A DNA stretch of 19,524 nt from an uncultured Burkholderiaceae bacterium (GTDB lineage Bacteria; Pseudomonadota; Gammaproteobacteria; Burkholderiales; Burkholderiaceae_F), in assembly GCA_937936215.1 (NCBI GenBank), contig CALGWX010000084.1:1-19524 (forward strand), in the 5' to 3' direction. The position numbers were made by a program, and so were the translations under genes. Position 1 is the stretch's first letter. Each line of letters starts with the position of its first letter. Positions 1-9,228 of the stretch are shown piece by piece. Below the pieces are notes generated by a model that searched no databases, had not been told where the DNA came from, and saw nothing but the letters and a program-made list of their open reading frames with translations.

Positions 1-717
1 CGGCAGCCACACGTGCAGCGGGATCTGCGCCGACTTGCCGGTGGCGCCGATGAACAGCAGCACCCCGATCAGGCTCGCCGAGACGCCCGCCGGCACCCCG
101 GCGGCGAAGGCGGCGTTGATGCGGTCCATGTCGAGCGTGCCCACCGCGAAGAACAGCAAGAACATGCCGAGCAGGAAGCCGGCATCGCCGATCCGGTTGG
201 TGATGAATGCCTTCTTGCCGGCGGCGGCCTTCTCCGGGTCCTCGAACCAGAAGCCGATCAGCAGGTACGAGGCCAGGCCCACGCCCTCCCAGCCGACGAA
301 CAGCACCAGAGCCGAGCGGCCGAGCACCAGCAGCAGCATGAAGAACAGGAACAGGTTGAGGTACGCGAAGAAGCGCGCGTAGCTCTCGTCGTCGTGCATG
401 TAGCCGGTGGAGTAGACGTGGATCAGCGAGCCCACGCCGGTGACGATCAGCACCATCACCGCGGAGAGCCGATCGAGGTAGAAGGCGATCTCGAACGGCC
501 GGCCGGCGAAGGTGGCCCAGGTGTAGACGACCTCGATCACCGGCTGGCTGTCGTTGGCGAGCAGCCCCGCCACGGCAACCACCGCGATCAAGAACGACAG
601 GATCGGCAGCCCGCAGCCGACCACGCTGACGAAGCGCTTGCCCAGCGCGTTGCCGGCCAGCCCGTTGAGCAGGAAGCCCAGCAGGGGCAGGACGACGATC
701 CAGGTGAGCGCGTTCAT
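1..717 (-). CDS. nuoL: NADH-quinone oxidoreductase subunit L, 5' part (3' end beyond window)
   Basis: This is the first 239 codons of the large antiporter-like membrane subunit of complex I, which helps pump protons at the distal end of the membrane arm. The frame is open from ATG at 717 to base 1 with no stop, so the gene is cut by the window edge and not broken. Visible landmarks are several hydrophobic helices, the GWEGVGLASYLLIGFW motif with the key glutamate at residue 144, and GATGKSAQIPLHVWLP with a lysine at residue 228. Both charged residues lie at or next to the positions known in E. coli NuoL (E144, K229). A Shine-Dalgarno-like GGAAGG lies about 6 nt before the ATG. The gene follows nuoK after 61 bp, the third largest gap between nuo genes here. 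nuoM and nuoN would be expected beyond the left edge. Confidence 0.96.
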   Translation of the reverse strand, partial: MNALTWIVVLPLLGFLLNGLAGNALGKRFVSVVGCGLPILSFLIAVVAVAGLLANDSQPVIEVVYTWATFAGRPFEIAFYLDRLSAVMVLIVTGVGSLIHVYSTGYMHDDESYARFFAYLNLFLFFMLLLVLGRSALVLFVGWEGVGLASYLLIGFWFEDPEKAAAGKKAFITNRIGDAGFLLGMFLLFFAVGTLDMDRINAAFAAGVPAGVSASLIGVLLFIGATGKSAQIPLHVWLP

Positions 718-778
718 GAGGCCGCCTTCCCGCGCGGCGCGGGGCATTCTTGCGTGAACCGGCCCGGCGCGCGCATCG

Positions 779-1081
779 TCACCCCTTCAGGTCGGTGAAG
801 GCGCCCATGTCGAGCGAGCCCTTGCGCGAAACCAGCAACAGCACGATCGGGATCGCCACCGCGATCTCCGCCGTGGCCACCACGAAGATCAGGAACACCA
901 GCACCGCGCCGACCGCCTCGCCCATCTGGTGCGCGAAGGTCACCAGGCTCAAGTTGACGCCGTTGAGCATCAGCTCCATGCACATCAGCATCACCAGCAG
1001 GTTGCGGCGAACGATGACGCCGAGCAGGCCGATCGAGAACAGCGCGATGGCCAACGCGAGCAGCAGCTGCACCTTGTCCAT
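779..1081 (-). CDS. nuoK: NADH-quinone oxidoreductase subunit K
   Basis: This 100-aa membrane subunit of complex I is the usual length for NuoK. It has three hydrophobic helices. The first is followed by a GVIVRRN loop, and the second carries MCMELMLNGVNL, which holds the conserved membrane glutamate (E36) essential for proton translocation. A second acidic residue sits in the third helix (E72 in VVATAEIAVAIPIVLLL). The ATG at 1081 overlaps the nuoJ stop by one base (TGATG), so translation is probably coupled to nuoJ. It belongs with NuoA, J and H in the membrane part near the quinone channel. Nothing in it looks damaged. Confidence 0.97.
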   Translation of the reverse strand: MDKVQLLLALAIALFSIGLLGVIVRRNLLVMLMCMELMLNGVNLSLVTFAHQMGEAVGAVLVFLIFVVATAEIAVAIPIVLLLVSRKGSLDMGAFTDLKG

Positions 1082-1599
1082 CAGCCCCTCCGGTGCAGCT
1101 TGACCACCGCCACGGCGGCGACGATCGCCGCCTCCATCAGCACGGTGGCGACGATGAACTGCAGCCAGTACTCGCGCACGAAGGCGGCGGCAAACTGCGC
1201 CAGGCCGAAGCCGCCCGCCCCCGCCGGCGTCGCCGCCGGCTCGGCGTTCCAGGTGGCGCCCACCAGCGCCACCAGCAGCAGCACGAAACCGATGACCCCC
1301 GGCACCAGCAGCTGGGAGAAGCGGGTCTGGATCGCCGGGTCGCGCGGGTCGAGCATCATGATCACGTAGACCATGAACACCATCACCGCGCCGACGTAGA
1401 TCAGCACCTGGAAGGCGGCGATGAAGTGCACGCCGAGCAGGCCGTAGATCCCGCCGAGGAACACCATCGTCGAGATCAGCGCCGTGGCCACCCGCATCGG
1501 CTCGCGCAGCACGATCATGAAGAGCGCGCCGGCCAGCGCGCCGGCGGCAAACACCACTAGCAACAGCGTGTCCAGCCCAGCCAGCAGCGAGTCGATCAT
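1081..1599 (-). CDS. nuoJ: NADH-quinone oxidoreductase subunit J
   Basis: This 172-aa hydrophobic subunit of the complex I membrane arm has five predicted helices. The segment MVFLGGIYGLLGVHFIAAFQ followed by VLIYVGAVMVFMVYVIMM (about residues 45 to 82) is the typical NuoJ core containing the pi-bulge helix that moves during coupling. A Gly/Ala/Pro-rich loop (about residues 115 to 132) separates the last two helices. The ATG at 1599 overlaps the nuoI stop by 4 bp (ATGA), and its own stop overlaps the nuoK ATG, so I-J-K form one tightly coupled unit. Length is normal for the family. Confidence 0.96.
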   Translation of the reverse strand: MIDSLLAGLDTLLLVVFAAGALAGALFMIVLREPMRVATALISTMVFLGGIYGLLGVHFIAAFQVLIYVGAVMVFMVYVIMMLDPRDPAIQTRFSQLLVPGVIGFVLLLVALVGATWNAEPAATPAGAGGFGLAQFAAAFVREYWLQFIVATVLMEAAIVAAVAVVKLHRRG

Positions 1600-2168
1600 C
1601 GCGGGCTCCTCGCCGGCGGCGGCGGATACGGCTTGGCCACGTCGTCGTGCGGCTGCCAGGACAGCAGTTCCTCGCGCGCGATCCACATGTTGCCGCGGTC
1701 GTAGCTCGGCAGGTTGGGCACTTCCTTGACCATGCGGATGGCATCCTCCGGGCAGGCCTCGACGCACAGGCCGCAGAAGATGCAGCGCGAGTAGTCGATC
1801 TCGAAGCGGGTCGGGAACTTCGGGTGCGCGGCGTCTTCCGGGTTGAAGCCGGCGTCGATCTCGATCACCTTGGCCGGGCACACGGTGGCGCACATGTTGC
1901 AGGCGATGCACTGCGGGCTGCCGTCGGGCCGGCGCGTCAGGATGTGCTTGCCGCGGTTGCCGGCGGCGTAGTCCCAGCGCGTCTCCTCCGGGTAGTAGGT
2001 GGTGAGCGCGCCCTTGCGACCGGTGATCCACTTGGCCATGTTGGCCAGGAAGACGCGGCTGGTGATCGCCAGCCCGCGCAAGATCTCCGGCAGATACAGC
2101 CGCTCCCACACGCCCATCGTGGGCTCGTTCCAGTACTGCTTGCGGACGAAGGGCTTGCGGGCGGTCAT
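1596..2168 (-). CDS. nuoI: NADH-quinone oxidoreductase subunit I (2[4Fe-4S])
   Basis: This 190-aa peripheral subunit carries clusters N6a and N6b and passes electrons from NuoG to NuoB. Two ferredoxin motifs are visible: CIACNMCATVCP (Cys 87, 90, 93, 97) and CIFCGLCVEACP (Cys 129, 132, 135, 139). The N-terminal amphipathic stretch (about residues 25 to 55) is the usual membrane-facing helix, and the C terminus is Pro-rich. The frame stays open upstream to 2228, but those 20 extra residues do not resemble NuoI, so I chose the ATG at 2168 (MTARKPF). The Shine-Dalgarno there is weak. The 162-bp gap before it breaks the otherwise tight coupling of the operon. Confidence 0.95.
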   Translation of the reverse strand: MTARKPFVRKQYWNEPTMGVWERLYLPEILRGLAITSRVFLANMAKWITGRKGALTTYYPEETRWDYAAGNRGKHILTRRPDGSPQCIACNMCATVCPAKVIEIDAGFNPEDAAHPKFPTRFEIDYSRCIFCGLCVEACPEDAIRMVKEVPNLPSYDRGNMWIAREELLSWQPHDDVAKPYPPPPARSPR

Positions 2169-2330
2169 GGCAATGGCCCCTGTCCGCCCGAGGCCACCGG
2201 CAGCCCCCGCGGAAGCGAGGCGGTACACGCGCCGGCACCGGTGTGCTGGCGCATGGCTGCCGACCTGGCCGGGCCTGCCAGCCCGGCCGTGGCACAGCGG
2301 GCGGAAGCGAGCGTCGGGGGTCGTTTCATT
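2169..2330 (-). other. nuoH-nuoI intergenic gap with GC-rich stem-loop
   Basis: This 162-bp gap lies in an operon whose other genes mostly overlap. It contains a perfect 8-bp stem, GGCCGGGC (2267-2274) and GCCCGGCC (2281-2288), around a 6-nt loop. No T-run follows, so it is not a standard terminator; it could pause polymerase or stabilise mRNA ends. The 11-mer GCGGAAGCGAG occurs twice on the plus strand (about 2210 and 2301). A 16-mer at 2197-2212 matches 15 of 16 bases of one in the nuoE-nuoF gap (6280-6295). No supportable gene is seen. Confidence 0.5.
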
Positions 2331-3467
2331 TCAGCGCAGCGCCCACACGAAGACGACGGTGACCACCAGGTTGGCGAGCGCCAGCGGGAACATGAACTTC
2401 CACGCGAAGCGCAGCACCTGGTCCCAGCGGAAGCGCGGCAGCGTCCAGCGGATCAGGATCTGGAAGCTGCACAGCACGAACACCTTGGCCAGGAAGGTCA
2501 GCAGCTGGATCACGACCACCGTGCCGTGCGACAGCGGCACCTCCACCCCGCCAGGGAACAGGAACCCCGCGTCGTTCATGTACGGCAGGTTGTAGCCGCC
2601 GAGGAACAGGGTCGTGAAAAGCGCCGCGATGATCGCGATCTCGATGAACTCGGCGAACATGAACAGGCCCATCTTCATGCCGCTGTACTCGGTGAAGTAG
2701 CCGGCGATGAGCTCGGACTCCGCCTCCGGCAGGTCGAACGGAATGCGCTTGTTCTCGGCGATCGCCGCGGCGAGGAAGAGGGTGGCCGCGAACGGCTGCA
2801 GCACGATGCCCCAGGCCGGCAGCACGCCGAGCACGATGCCCGACTGCCAGCGCACGATCTCGTCGAGGTTGACGGTGCCGTAGATCAGGATCAGGCCGAG
2901 CAGGGTCAGCGCCATGATCAGCTCGTAGCTGATCATCTGGCTGCCGGCGCGCAGCGCCCCCAGCAGCGAATACTTGTTGGCCGAGGACCAGCCGGCCAGC
3001 ATCGCGCCGATGATGGTCATGCCGCCGAAGGCGAAGACGATCAGCAGGCCGGCGTCGAGCTTGGCGATCTGCATCGAGTAGCTGCGGTCGCCGAACCACC
3101 CCGCTAGCGCCGGGATCAGTTCGCCCGGCCGCAGCTCGCCGCCGAAGGGCACCACGGCGAACACCAGCAGCACCGGCGTGAACACCACCCAGGGCGCCAC
3201 CATGTAGGCGTACCAGTCGTAGGTCTTGGGCTTGAAGTCCTCCTTGAGCAGCAGCTTCAGGCCGTCGGCCATGCCGTGGAACAGGCCCCACCAGACCAGC
3301 TTGATCTGCGTGAAGGGGATGCGCAGGTAGGCGCGGTTGGCGCCGATTCGGTCGGACATCACCGCCGCCTGCTTGCGCTCGACCCAGGTCAGGATGGTGC
3401 CGAAGCCCATCAGCACGCTGATCGCGTAGGTGATGAAGACCAAGTAGACGACGAGGTCCTGGGTCAT
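2331..3467 (-). CDS. nuoH: NADH-quinone oxidoreductase subunit H
   Basis: This 378-aa membrane subunit forms much of the quinone-binding channel of complex I. It has about eight hydrophobic helices. Conserved signatures are WVERKQAAVMSDRIGANR (residues 28-45; most relatives read RxGPN, here RIGAN) and AENKRIPFDLPEAESELIAG (residues 237-256), whose charged loop lines the quinone cavity. It is somewhat longer than E. coli NuoH (325 aa), with extra sequence around residues 110-135 in the loop before the fourth helix. The start at 3467 overlaps the nuoG stop by 4 bp (ATGA). Downstream is the 162-bp gap before nuoI. Confidence 0.97.
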   Translation of the reverse strand: MTQDLVVYLVFITYAISVLMGFGTILTWVERKQAAVMSDRIGANRAYLRIPFTQIKLVWWGLFHGMADGLKLLLKEDFKPKTYDWYAYMVAPWVVFTPVLLVFAVVPFGGELRPGELIPALAGWFGDRSYSMQIAKLDAGLLIVFAFGGMTIIGAMLAGWSSANKYSLLGALRAGSQMISYELIMALTLLGLILIYGTVNLDEIVRWQSGIVLGVLPAWGIVLQPFAATLFLAAAIAENKRIPFDLPEAESELIAGYFTEYSGMKMGLFMFAEFIEIAIIAALFTTLFLGGYNLPYMNDAGFLFPGGVEVPLSHGTVVVIQLLTFLAKVFVLCSFQILIRWTLPRFRWDQVLRFAWKFMFPLALANLVVTVVFVWALR

Positions 3468-4898
3468 GCGACCTCCGCCGCCACCGCCAGCCGGGCGAAG
3501 AGCGCCTCGGCGTGGGCTACCGTCGGCTTCGGCGGGAACAGCCGCTCGAAGCGGCTGACCACGCCCGCGAAGTTCGTGTAGTGCCCGCTGCGCTCGGTCT
3601 GGATGCTGATCGGCACGAAGACGTCAGCATGGCCATTTTCGGGCGCCAGGTAGCTGCCGAGCAGGATCACCCGGGCGCCGCGCGGCAGGCTGCCGAAATC
3701 GGCCCCCTCGCCCCAGACCAGCACCAGATCGGTGCCGTCGGGGAACGCGATCGGCGCCTCGCCGAACAGTTGCCGCGCCGCGATGGTGTTCGGGTTCTTG
3801 TCGGCGCGGATCAGCAGCTCGTCTTCCAGCACCTCGCCGGGCAGCGGCTGGTGGTCTGCCTTGACGAAGCAGGCGAAGCGCGGCGCTAAATGCGCCTTGA
3901 ACGCGGCCAGCTCCTCGTTCGAGCCCCAACTGGACACAAGCGCCACCGGCCGCCTCGCCTCGTCGATCAGCCGCCGCGCCGCGGCGACCGCCTCGTCGAG
4001 CGTCGCCGGCCGGCCCTTGCGCATCGCCTGCTCGGCGCGCGGCCGCTCGAAGATCTGCGCCAGGTCCCGTCCCTTGTTGCAGATCCACGGCCCGTTGACG
4101 ACGGGGTTCTCCAGCGGCGTGACGCGGGCGATCGCGGTGTTCTGCTTCGGGTCGAGGTGGTTCAGCCTCCACTCGCGCTTGCGGTGCCAGAGGTTGACCG
4201 TGCAGCCGCGGGCGCAGCCGGGGCAAACCGACGGCGTGGCCTGCAGGTACCACACCCGCGCCTTGTGCAGGAAGTTCTTCGCCAGCAGCGCGCCGACCGG
4301 GCAGATGTCGACCACGTTGTCGGAGTACGGGTCGGCGTTGAACGAGCCGTCCTCGGCAGCGCGCACCAGCGAGTGGTCGCCGCGGTTCTGGATCCCCAGG
4401 CCGTGCGAGCGCGAGACCTCGCGTGTGAAGCGGACGCAGCGCGAGCAGACGATGCAGCGCTCGTTGTCGAGCACGATGCGGTCGGACAGCGGATAGAACT
4501 TGGTCGCCCGCACCTTGGGCACCGTCGAGACCGACGGCTCGCCGTTGTAGGCGTAGTGGTGGTCCTGCAGGAGGCACTCGCCCGCCTTGTCGCAGATGCC
4601 GCAGTCGACCGGGTGGTTCAGGAGGATGAACTGCAGGATCTGCTTGCGCTGCTCGCGCACCGTCTCGGAGTCCGTCAGCACGCGCATGCCCTCGGAGATC
4701 GGCATGTTGCAGGCGATGTCGGTCCAGCTGCTGCCGCCGCCTTCGCCCTCGACCTCGACCACGCAGACGCGGCAGTTGCCGGCCACCGACAGGTGCGGAT
4801 GCCAGCAGAAGTACGGGATGTAGAAGCCGGCGGCCAGCGCCGCCTGCAGCACCGTCTGCCCCTTCTCGGCGTGGACCGGCTGGCCGTTGATGAAGAAG

Positions 4899-4906
<8 letters not shown>
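3464..4906 (-). CDS. nuoG: NADH-quinone oxidoreductase subunit G, short form with N7 motif
   Basis: This 480-aa subunit relays electrons from NuoF towards NuoI. Its N-terminal iron-sulfur region is complete: [2Fe-2S] ligands Cys 34, 45, 48, 66; the His-ligated N5 motif HPVDCGICDKAGEC (His 98, Cys 102, 105, 111); N4 Cys 151, 154, 157 and 202; and a fourth set, CPGCARGC plus WICNKGR (Cys 228, 231, 235, 276), matching the off-pathway N7 cluster of E. coli and Thermus. The molybdopterin-oxidoreductase-like part is strongly shortened: family members are commonly about 700-900 aa. The frame ends with an ordinary stop overlapping nuoH by 4 bp, so this is a compact form and not a frameshift. The start overlaps the nuoF stop by 8 bp. 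Confidence 0.95.
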
Positions 4907-6200
<1,294 letters not shown>

Positions 6201-6345
6201 GGCTAGCGGCTCCCTGCGCTGTCGCCTGCGCAGGCGACTTCGGCCTCTCGGCCCCGGCGATCGTCGCGCCCTGCGCATGCCGGCAGCCGCCGCGGCTGCG
6301 GCAAACGGGCCGTCATCGGCCGGCGTTGGCCGTGGCGCACGGCGT
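6201..6345 (-). other. nuoE-nuoF intergenic gap with palindromes
   Basis: This 145-bp gap contains a perfect 18-bp palindrome, GTCGCCTGCGCAGGCGAC (6221-6238), just upstream of the nuoF ribosome-binding site. A second stem follows at GCAGCCG (6283-6289) / CGGCTGC (6293-6299). On the minus-strand mRNA these would fold ahead of nuoF. No coding sequence is supported here. The 18-bp palindrome could be an RNA processing or stability element, or a protein-binding site; the sequence alone does not decide. Confidence 0.5.
6210..6215 (-). promoter_or_regulatory. Shine-Dalgarno of nuoF
   Basis: AGGGAG on the minus strand lies 9 nt before the ATG at 6200. It decides the nuoF start against the longer open frame that reaches 6278. 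Confidence 0.7.
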
Positions 6346-6900
6346 TCACTTCAGCCCCTCCAGCAGCGCGTCGAGCTTGGCGGCGTCCATCGCCTCGTGA
6401 TAGGCGTCGTTGATCATCACCACCGGCGCCGTGCCGCAGGAGCCCAGGCACTCCACCACCGACAGCGTGAAGCGGCCGTCGGCGGTGGTCTCGCCGACCT
6501 TCACCCCGAGCTTGCGGCTGAGGTGATCGATCAGCCGCTCGGCACCCCGCATCGAGCACGACACGTTGCGGCAGGCCTGCACGTGCCAGCGGCCGATCGG
6601 CGCGCGGCGGAACTGGGTGTAGAAGCTCAGCACCTCCTCGATCTGGATCCGCGGCACGCCGAGGTACTCGACCAGCCAGTCGATGTCTTGGTCCGCCACA
6701 TAGCCGCGCACCTCCTGGATGCGGCGCAGGCACGGCAGCGTCAGCGACGACTCGAACCCCGGCGGGTAACGCCGCTTCATCGCCTCGAACTCGGGCTGCA
6801 GGCGAAAAATCGGGGTCAGACTCCGATTTCCGCCGTCGGCGCGCGACGCGGACTGAGGCGCTTCCAGGAAATTGGAGTCTGACCCCGTTTTTTCTTTCAT
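6346..6900 (-). CDS. nuoE: NADH-quinone oxidoreductase subunit E, with repeat-encoded N terminus
   Basis: This 184-aa thioredoxin-fold subunit pairs with NuoF and carries the [2Fe-2S] cluster N1a. Ligands are Cys 110 and 115 (ACRNVSCSMRG) and Cys 151 and 155 (ECLGSCGTAPV), the normal pattern. NuoE-like sequence starts only at about residue 34 (LQPEFEAMKRRYPPG). Residues 3 to 32 are encoded by an 89-bp palindromic repeat (6805-6893). The ATG at 6900 is supported by a 4-bp ATGA overlap with the nuoCD stop and by GGGGAG (6909-6914) 8 nt upstream. A start at Met 41 (6780) would avoid the repeat but has only a weak Shine-Dalgarno. The repeat probably inserted without destroying the frame, leaving a tolerated extension. 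Confidence 0.93.
   Translation of the reverse strand: MKEKTGSDSNFLEAPQSASRADGGNRSLTPIFRLQPEFEAMKRRYPPGFESSLTLPCLRRIQEVRGYVADQDIDWLVEYLGVPRIQIEEVLSFYTQFRRAPIGRWHVQACRNVSCSMRGAERLIDHLSRKLGVKVGETTADGRFTLSVVECLGSCGTAPVVMINDAYHEAMDAAKLDALLEGLK
6805..6893. repeat. REP-like palindromic element inside the nuoE 5' coding region
   Basis: Two 27-nt arms, 6805-6831 and 6867-6893, are inverted copies with 25 of 27 bases matching, around a 35-nt spacer. Each arm contains the core GGGGTCAGACTCC (or its complement) followed by AT-rich ends, which stands out from the GC-rich surroundings. From general knowledge, GGGGTCAGACTC-type palindromes recur in many proteobacterial genomes as REP or MITE-like elements, often mobilised by REP-associated tyrosine transposases. 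No transposase gene is visible here. As RNA it could form a long hairpin just after the nuoE start codon. Confidence 0.85.
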
Positions 6901-8702
6901 CGGTCGCACTCCCCGCCGATCATGTTGATCGAGCCGAAGGTGGGCACGATGTCGGCGAGCTGGTAGCCCTCAAGCATCAGGTGCGCGCCGCCCATGTGGA
7001 CGAAGCTCGGCGCCCGCACGTGCACCTTGTACGGCGTGCCGCCGCCGGTGCTCACGAGATAAAAGCCCAGTTCGCCGTTGGCGCCCTCGTGCGCGACGTA
7101 GACGTCGCCTGCGGGCACCTGCGGCCCGTCCATGATCAGCTTGAAGTGGTTGATCAGCGACTCGATCTCGCGATAGACGAGCAGCTTCGGCGGCAGCGTG
7201 CAGCGGCGGTCGTCGACGTTGATCGGCCCCTGCCCTTTGGTGTGCAGCAGGTCGACGAGCTGGCGGATCATGTGGATCGACTCGTCGATCTCGCGCATCC
7301 GTACGTAGTAGCGGTCGTAGTTGTCGCCCTTGATGCCGGTGGGCACCTCGAAGTCGAGCTCGGCGTAGGCGAGATACGGCGTGTCCTTGCGCAGGTCGCG
7401 CGGCACGCCAGTGGAGCGCAGGATCGGCCCGGTGTAGCCCCAATGGACGGCGTCGGCGGTGCTGATGCGGCCGACATCGCGCATGCGCTCGATGAAGATG
7501 CGGTTGCGGTCCACCAGCCCGTGCACCCGGCCGAGGAACTCGTCGGACTGGTCGAGGATCTGCTCCAGCCGCTTGAGCCAACCGTCGGGCAGGTCGCGTG
7601 CCAGGCCGCCGATGCGGCCGTAGCTGTAGGTCACGCGCGCGCCGGTGAGATCCGCCAGGTGCTCGTAGATGTAGTCGCGGATCGTGACCAGGTACAGGAA
7701 CGCCGTCATCGCGCCCAGTTCCATCAGCGCCGCGGCGATGCAGGTCATGTGGTCGGCCACCCGCGAGTACTCCGCCAGCAGCGTGCGCAGGTACTTCGTC
7801 CGTGGCGTGATCTCGATGCCCATCAGCGCCTCGACCGCGGCGCAGTAGGCGAAGTCGTTGATCAGCGCCGAGCAGTAGTTCAGCCGGTCCACGTACGGGA
7901 TCAGGTTGTGCCAGGTGTGCGCCTCGCACTCCTTCTCGAAGCCGCGGTGCAGGTAGCCGCAGTGCACGTCGGCGCGCAGCACGCGCTCGCCGTCCAATTC
8001 GGTGACGATCTGGATCGTGCCGTGCGTCGCCGGGTGCGACGGGCCGATGTTGACGATCGTCGTGTCCTCCCGCGACGGCACCGTGAAGGCCGGCCGGATC
8101 GGGTTGGGCAGGCTGGTCAGGACCGCCGCCGCGCCGCTGGCCGGGCGCGGCGCCGGCGCCGCCTCGACACCGGCAACCGCCAGCGCCGGGGCCGCTTCGC
8201 CGTCGCCATCGGCTTGCCCCGCCGGCGCGAAGCCCTCGCGGTACGGCACCAGCGGCTGCTCGCGCTCCTTCGGGTAGTCCTTGCGCAGCGGGTGGCCCTG
8301 GAAGCCCTCATAGAGCAGGATGTGCCGCAGGTCGTCGTTGCCGGCGAAGCCGATGCCGTACATCTCGTGGCACTCGCGCTCGGCGAACCGCGCCGCGCCG
8401 TACAGCGCAACCAGGCTCGGCACGGTGGGATCCGCTGCCGGCACCCGCGCTTTGATCCGCACGCGCCGCTTGTGGAAGGTCGAGTACAGGTGCCAGACCA
8501 CCTCGAAGCGCGGCGACTGGCCCAGCCAGTCCACGGCGGTGACGTCGAGCAGCAGATCGAAGCGGAACTCGTCCTTCAGCCGCCGCACCACCGTCGGTAG
8601 CGCCGGCGCGTCGATGTGCAGCACCAGCAGGCCGAGCGACTCGGCGGCCTCGCCGACCATGCCCGAAAGCGCCTCGCGGATGCGGTCGAACAGCGGTTCC
8701 AT
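6897..8702 (-). CDS. nuoCD: NADH-quinone oxidoreductase fused subunits C and D
   Basis: This 601-aa fusion makes up the part of the peripheral arm that holds the quinone headgroup site. Residues 1 to about 158 are NuoC (ERECHEMYGIGFAGNDDLRH, then GFQGHPLRKDYP). Residues about 160-205 are an Ala/Pro-rich linker. Residues about 210-601 are NuoD. NuoD landmarks are IGPSHPATHG (219-228), whose histidine contacts quinone, and VDRLNYCSAL (271-280), with Tyr 276 at the position of the quinone-binding tyrosine. The C terminus, INMIGGECDR, resembles the usual GExDR ending. Separate C and D genes are the commoner state; fusion is known from E. coli and relatives. It starts 7 bp after nuoB without a clear Shine-Dalgarno, and its stop overlaps nuoE by 4 bp. 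Confidence 0.97.
   Translation of the reverse strand: MEPLFDRIREALSGMVGEAAESLGLLVLHIDAPALPTVVRRLKDEFRFDLLLDVTAVDWLGQSPRFEVVWHLYSTFHKRRVRIKARVPAADPTVPSLVALYGAARFAERECHEMYGIGFAGNDDLRHILLYEGFQGHPLRKDYPKEREQPLVPYREGFAPAGQADGDGEAAPALAVAGVEAAPAPRPASGAAAVLTSLPNPIRPAFTVPSREDTTIVNIGPSHPATHGTIQIVTELDGERVLRADVHCGYLHRGFEKECEAHTWHNLIPYVDRLNYCSALINDFAYCAAVEALMGIEITPRTKYLRTLLAEYSRVADHMTCIAAALMELGAMTAFLYLVTIRDYIYEHLADLTGARVTYSYGRIGGLARDLPDGWLKRLEQILDQSDEFLGRVHGLVDRNRIFIERMRDVGRISTADAVHWGYTGPILRSTGVPRDLRKDTPYLAYAELDFEVPTGIKGDNYDRYYVRMREIDESIHMIRQLVDLLHTKGQGPINVDDRRCTLPPKLLVYREIESLINHFKLIMDGPQVPAGDVYVAHEGANGELGFYLVSTGGGTPYKVHVRAPSFVHMGGAHLMLEGYQLADIVPTFGSINMIGGECDR
6909..6914 (-). promoter_or_regulatory. Shine-Dalgarno of nuoE
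   Basis: GGGGAG on the minus strand lies 8 nt before the ATG at 6900, inside the end of nuoCD. With the ATGA overlap it favours a start upstream of the palindromic repeat, so that the repeat is translated. Confidence 0.65.
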
Positions 8703-8709
8703 CGAGAAA

Positions 8710-9228
8710 CTAAAAACGCTCGTTGACGATCGGATGCCGCTGGCGGGCGATCTTGTCCTGCAGCTGCATGATCCCGTCGATCACCATCTCCGGCCGCGGC
8801 GGGCAACCCGGGATGTAGACGTCCACCGGCACGATGCGGTCGATGCCCTGCACGGCGGCGTAGTTGTTGTAGAAGCCGCCGCTGGTGGCGCAGACGCCGA
8901 AGGCGATCACCCATTTCGGCTCGCACATCTGCTCCCAGACCTTGAGCAGGATCGGCGCCTGCTTGTGCGTGACCGTGCCCACCACCATCAGCAGGTCCGA
9001 CTGCCGCGGCGTGAACCGCGGCAGCGCGGCACCGAAGCGGTCGGTGTCGTATGGCGTGGAGCTCACGGCCATGAACTCCATCGCGCAGCAGGCGGTCACG
9101 AACGGGTAGGGGAACAGCGAGAACTTGCGCGCCCAGCCGATCAGCTCGTCCTTGCGCGTCGAGATGAACTCGAAGGCGCCGGACTTGCCGCTCTCGGGCC
9201 GGATCGGGATCGTCCGCGGCGCGTTCAT
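8710..9228 (-). CDS. nuoB: NADH-quinone oxidoreductase subunit B (cluster N2)
   Basis: This 172-aa subunit carries [4Fe-4S] cluster N2, the last in the chain, which reduces quinone. The ligands are all present: the tandem Cys 47-48 in TACCAMEFMA, Cys 113 in FGVCATSGGFY, and Cys 142 in PGCPPRPE. The frame is open upstream into nuoA sequence, but the ATG at 9228 overlaps the nuoA stop by 4 bp (ATGA) and gives the normal family length. It ends in a TAG stop 7 bp before nuoCD. Nothing in it looks altered. Confidence 0.97.
   Translation of the reverse strand: MNAPRTIPIRPESGKSGAFEFISTRKDELIGWARKFSLFPYPFVTACCAMEFMAVSSTPYDTDRFGAALPRFTPRQSDLLMVVGTVTHKQAPILLKVWEQMCEPKWVIAFGVCATSGGFYNNYAAVQGIDRIVPVDVYIPGCPPRPEMVIDGIMQLQDKIARQRHPIVNERF

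Noticed and set aside
714..983. Small minus-strand open frame bridging nuoK and nuoL
   Set aside because: It is out of frame with nuoK and overlaps it; no Shine-Dalgarno or domain supports it.
6981..8600. Long plus-strand open frame opposite nuoCD
   Set aside because: It has the composition of a GC-rich antisense frame and no recognisable motif, while nuoCD on the other strand is unambiguous.
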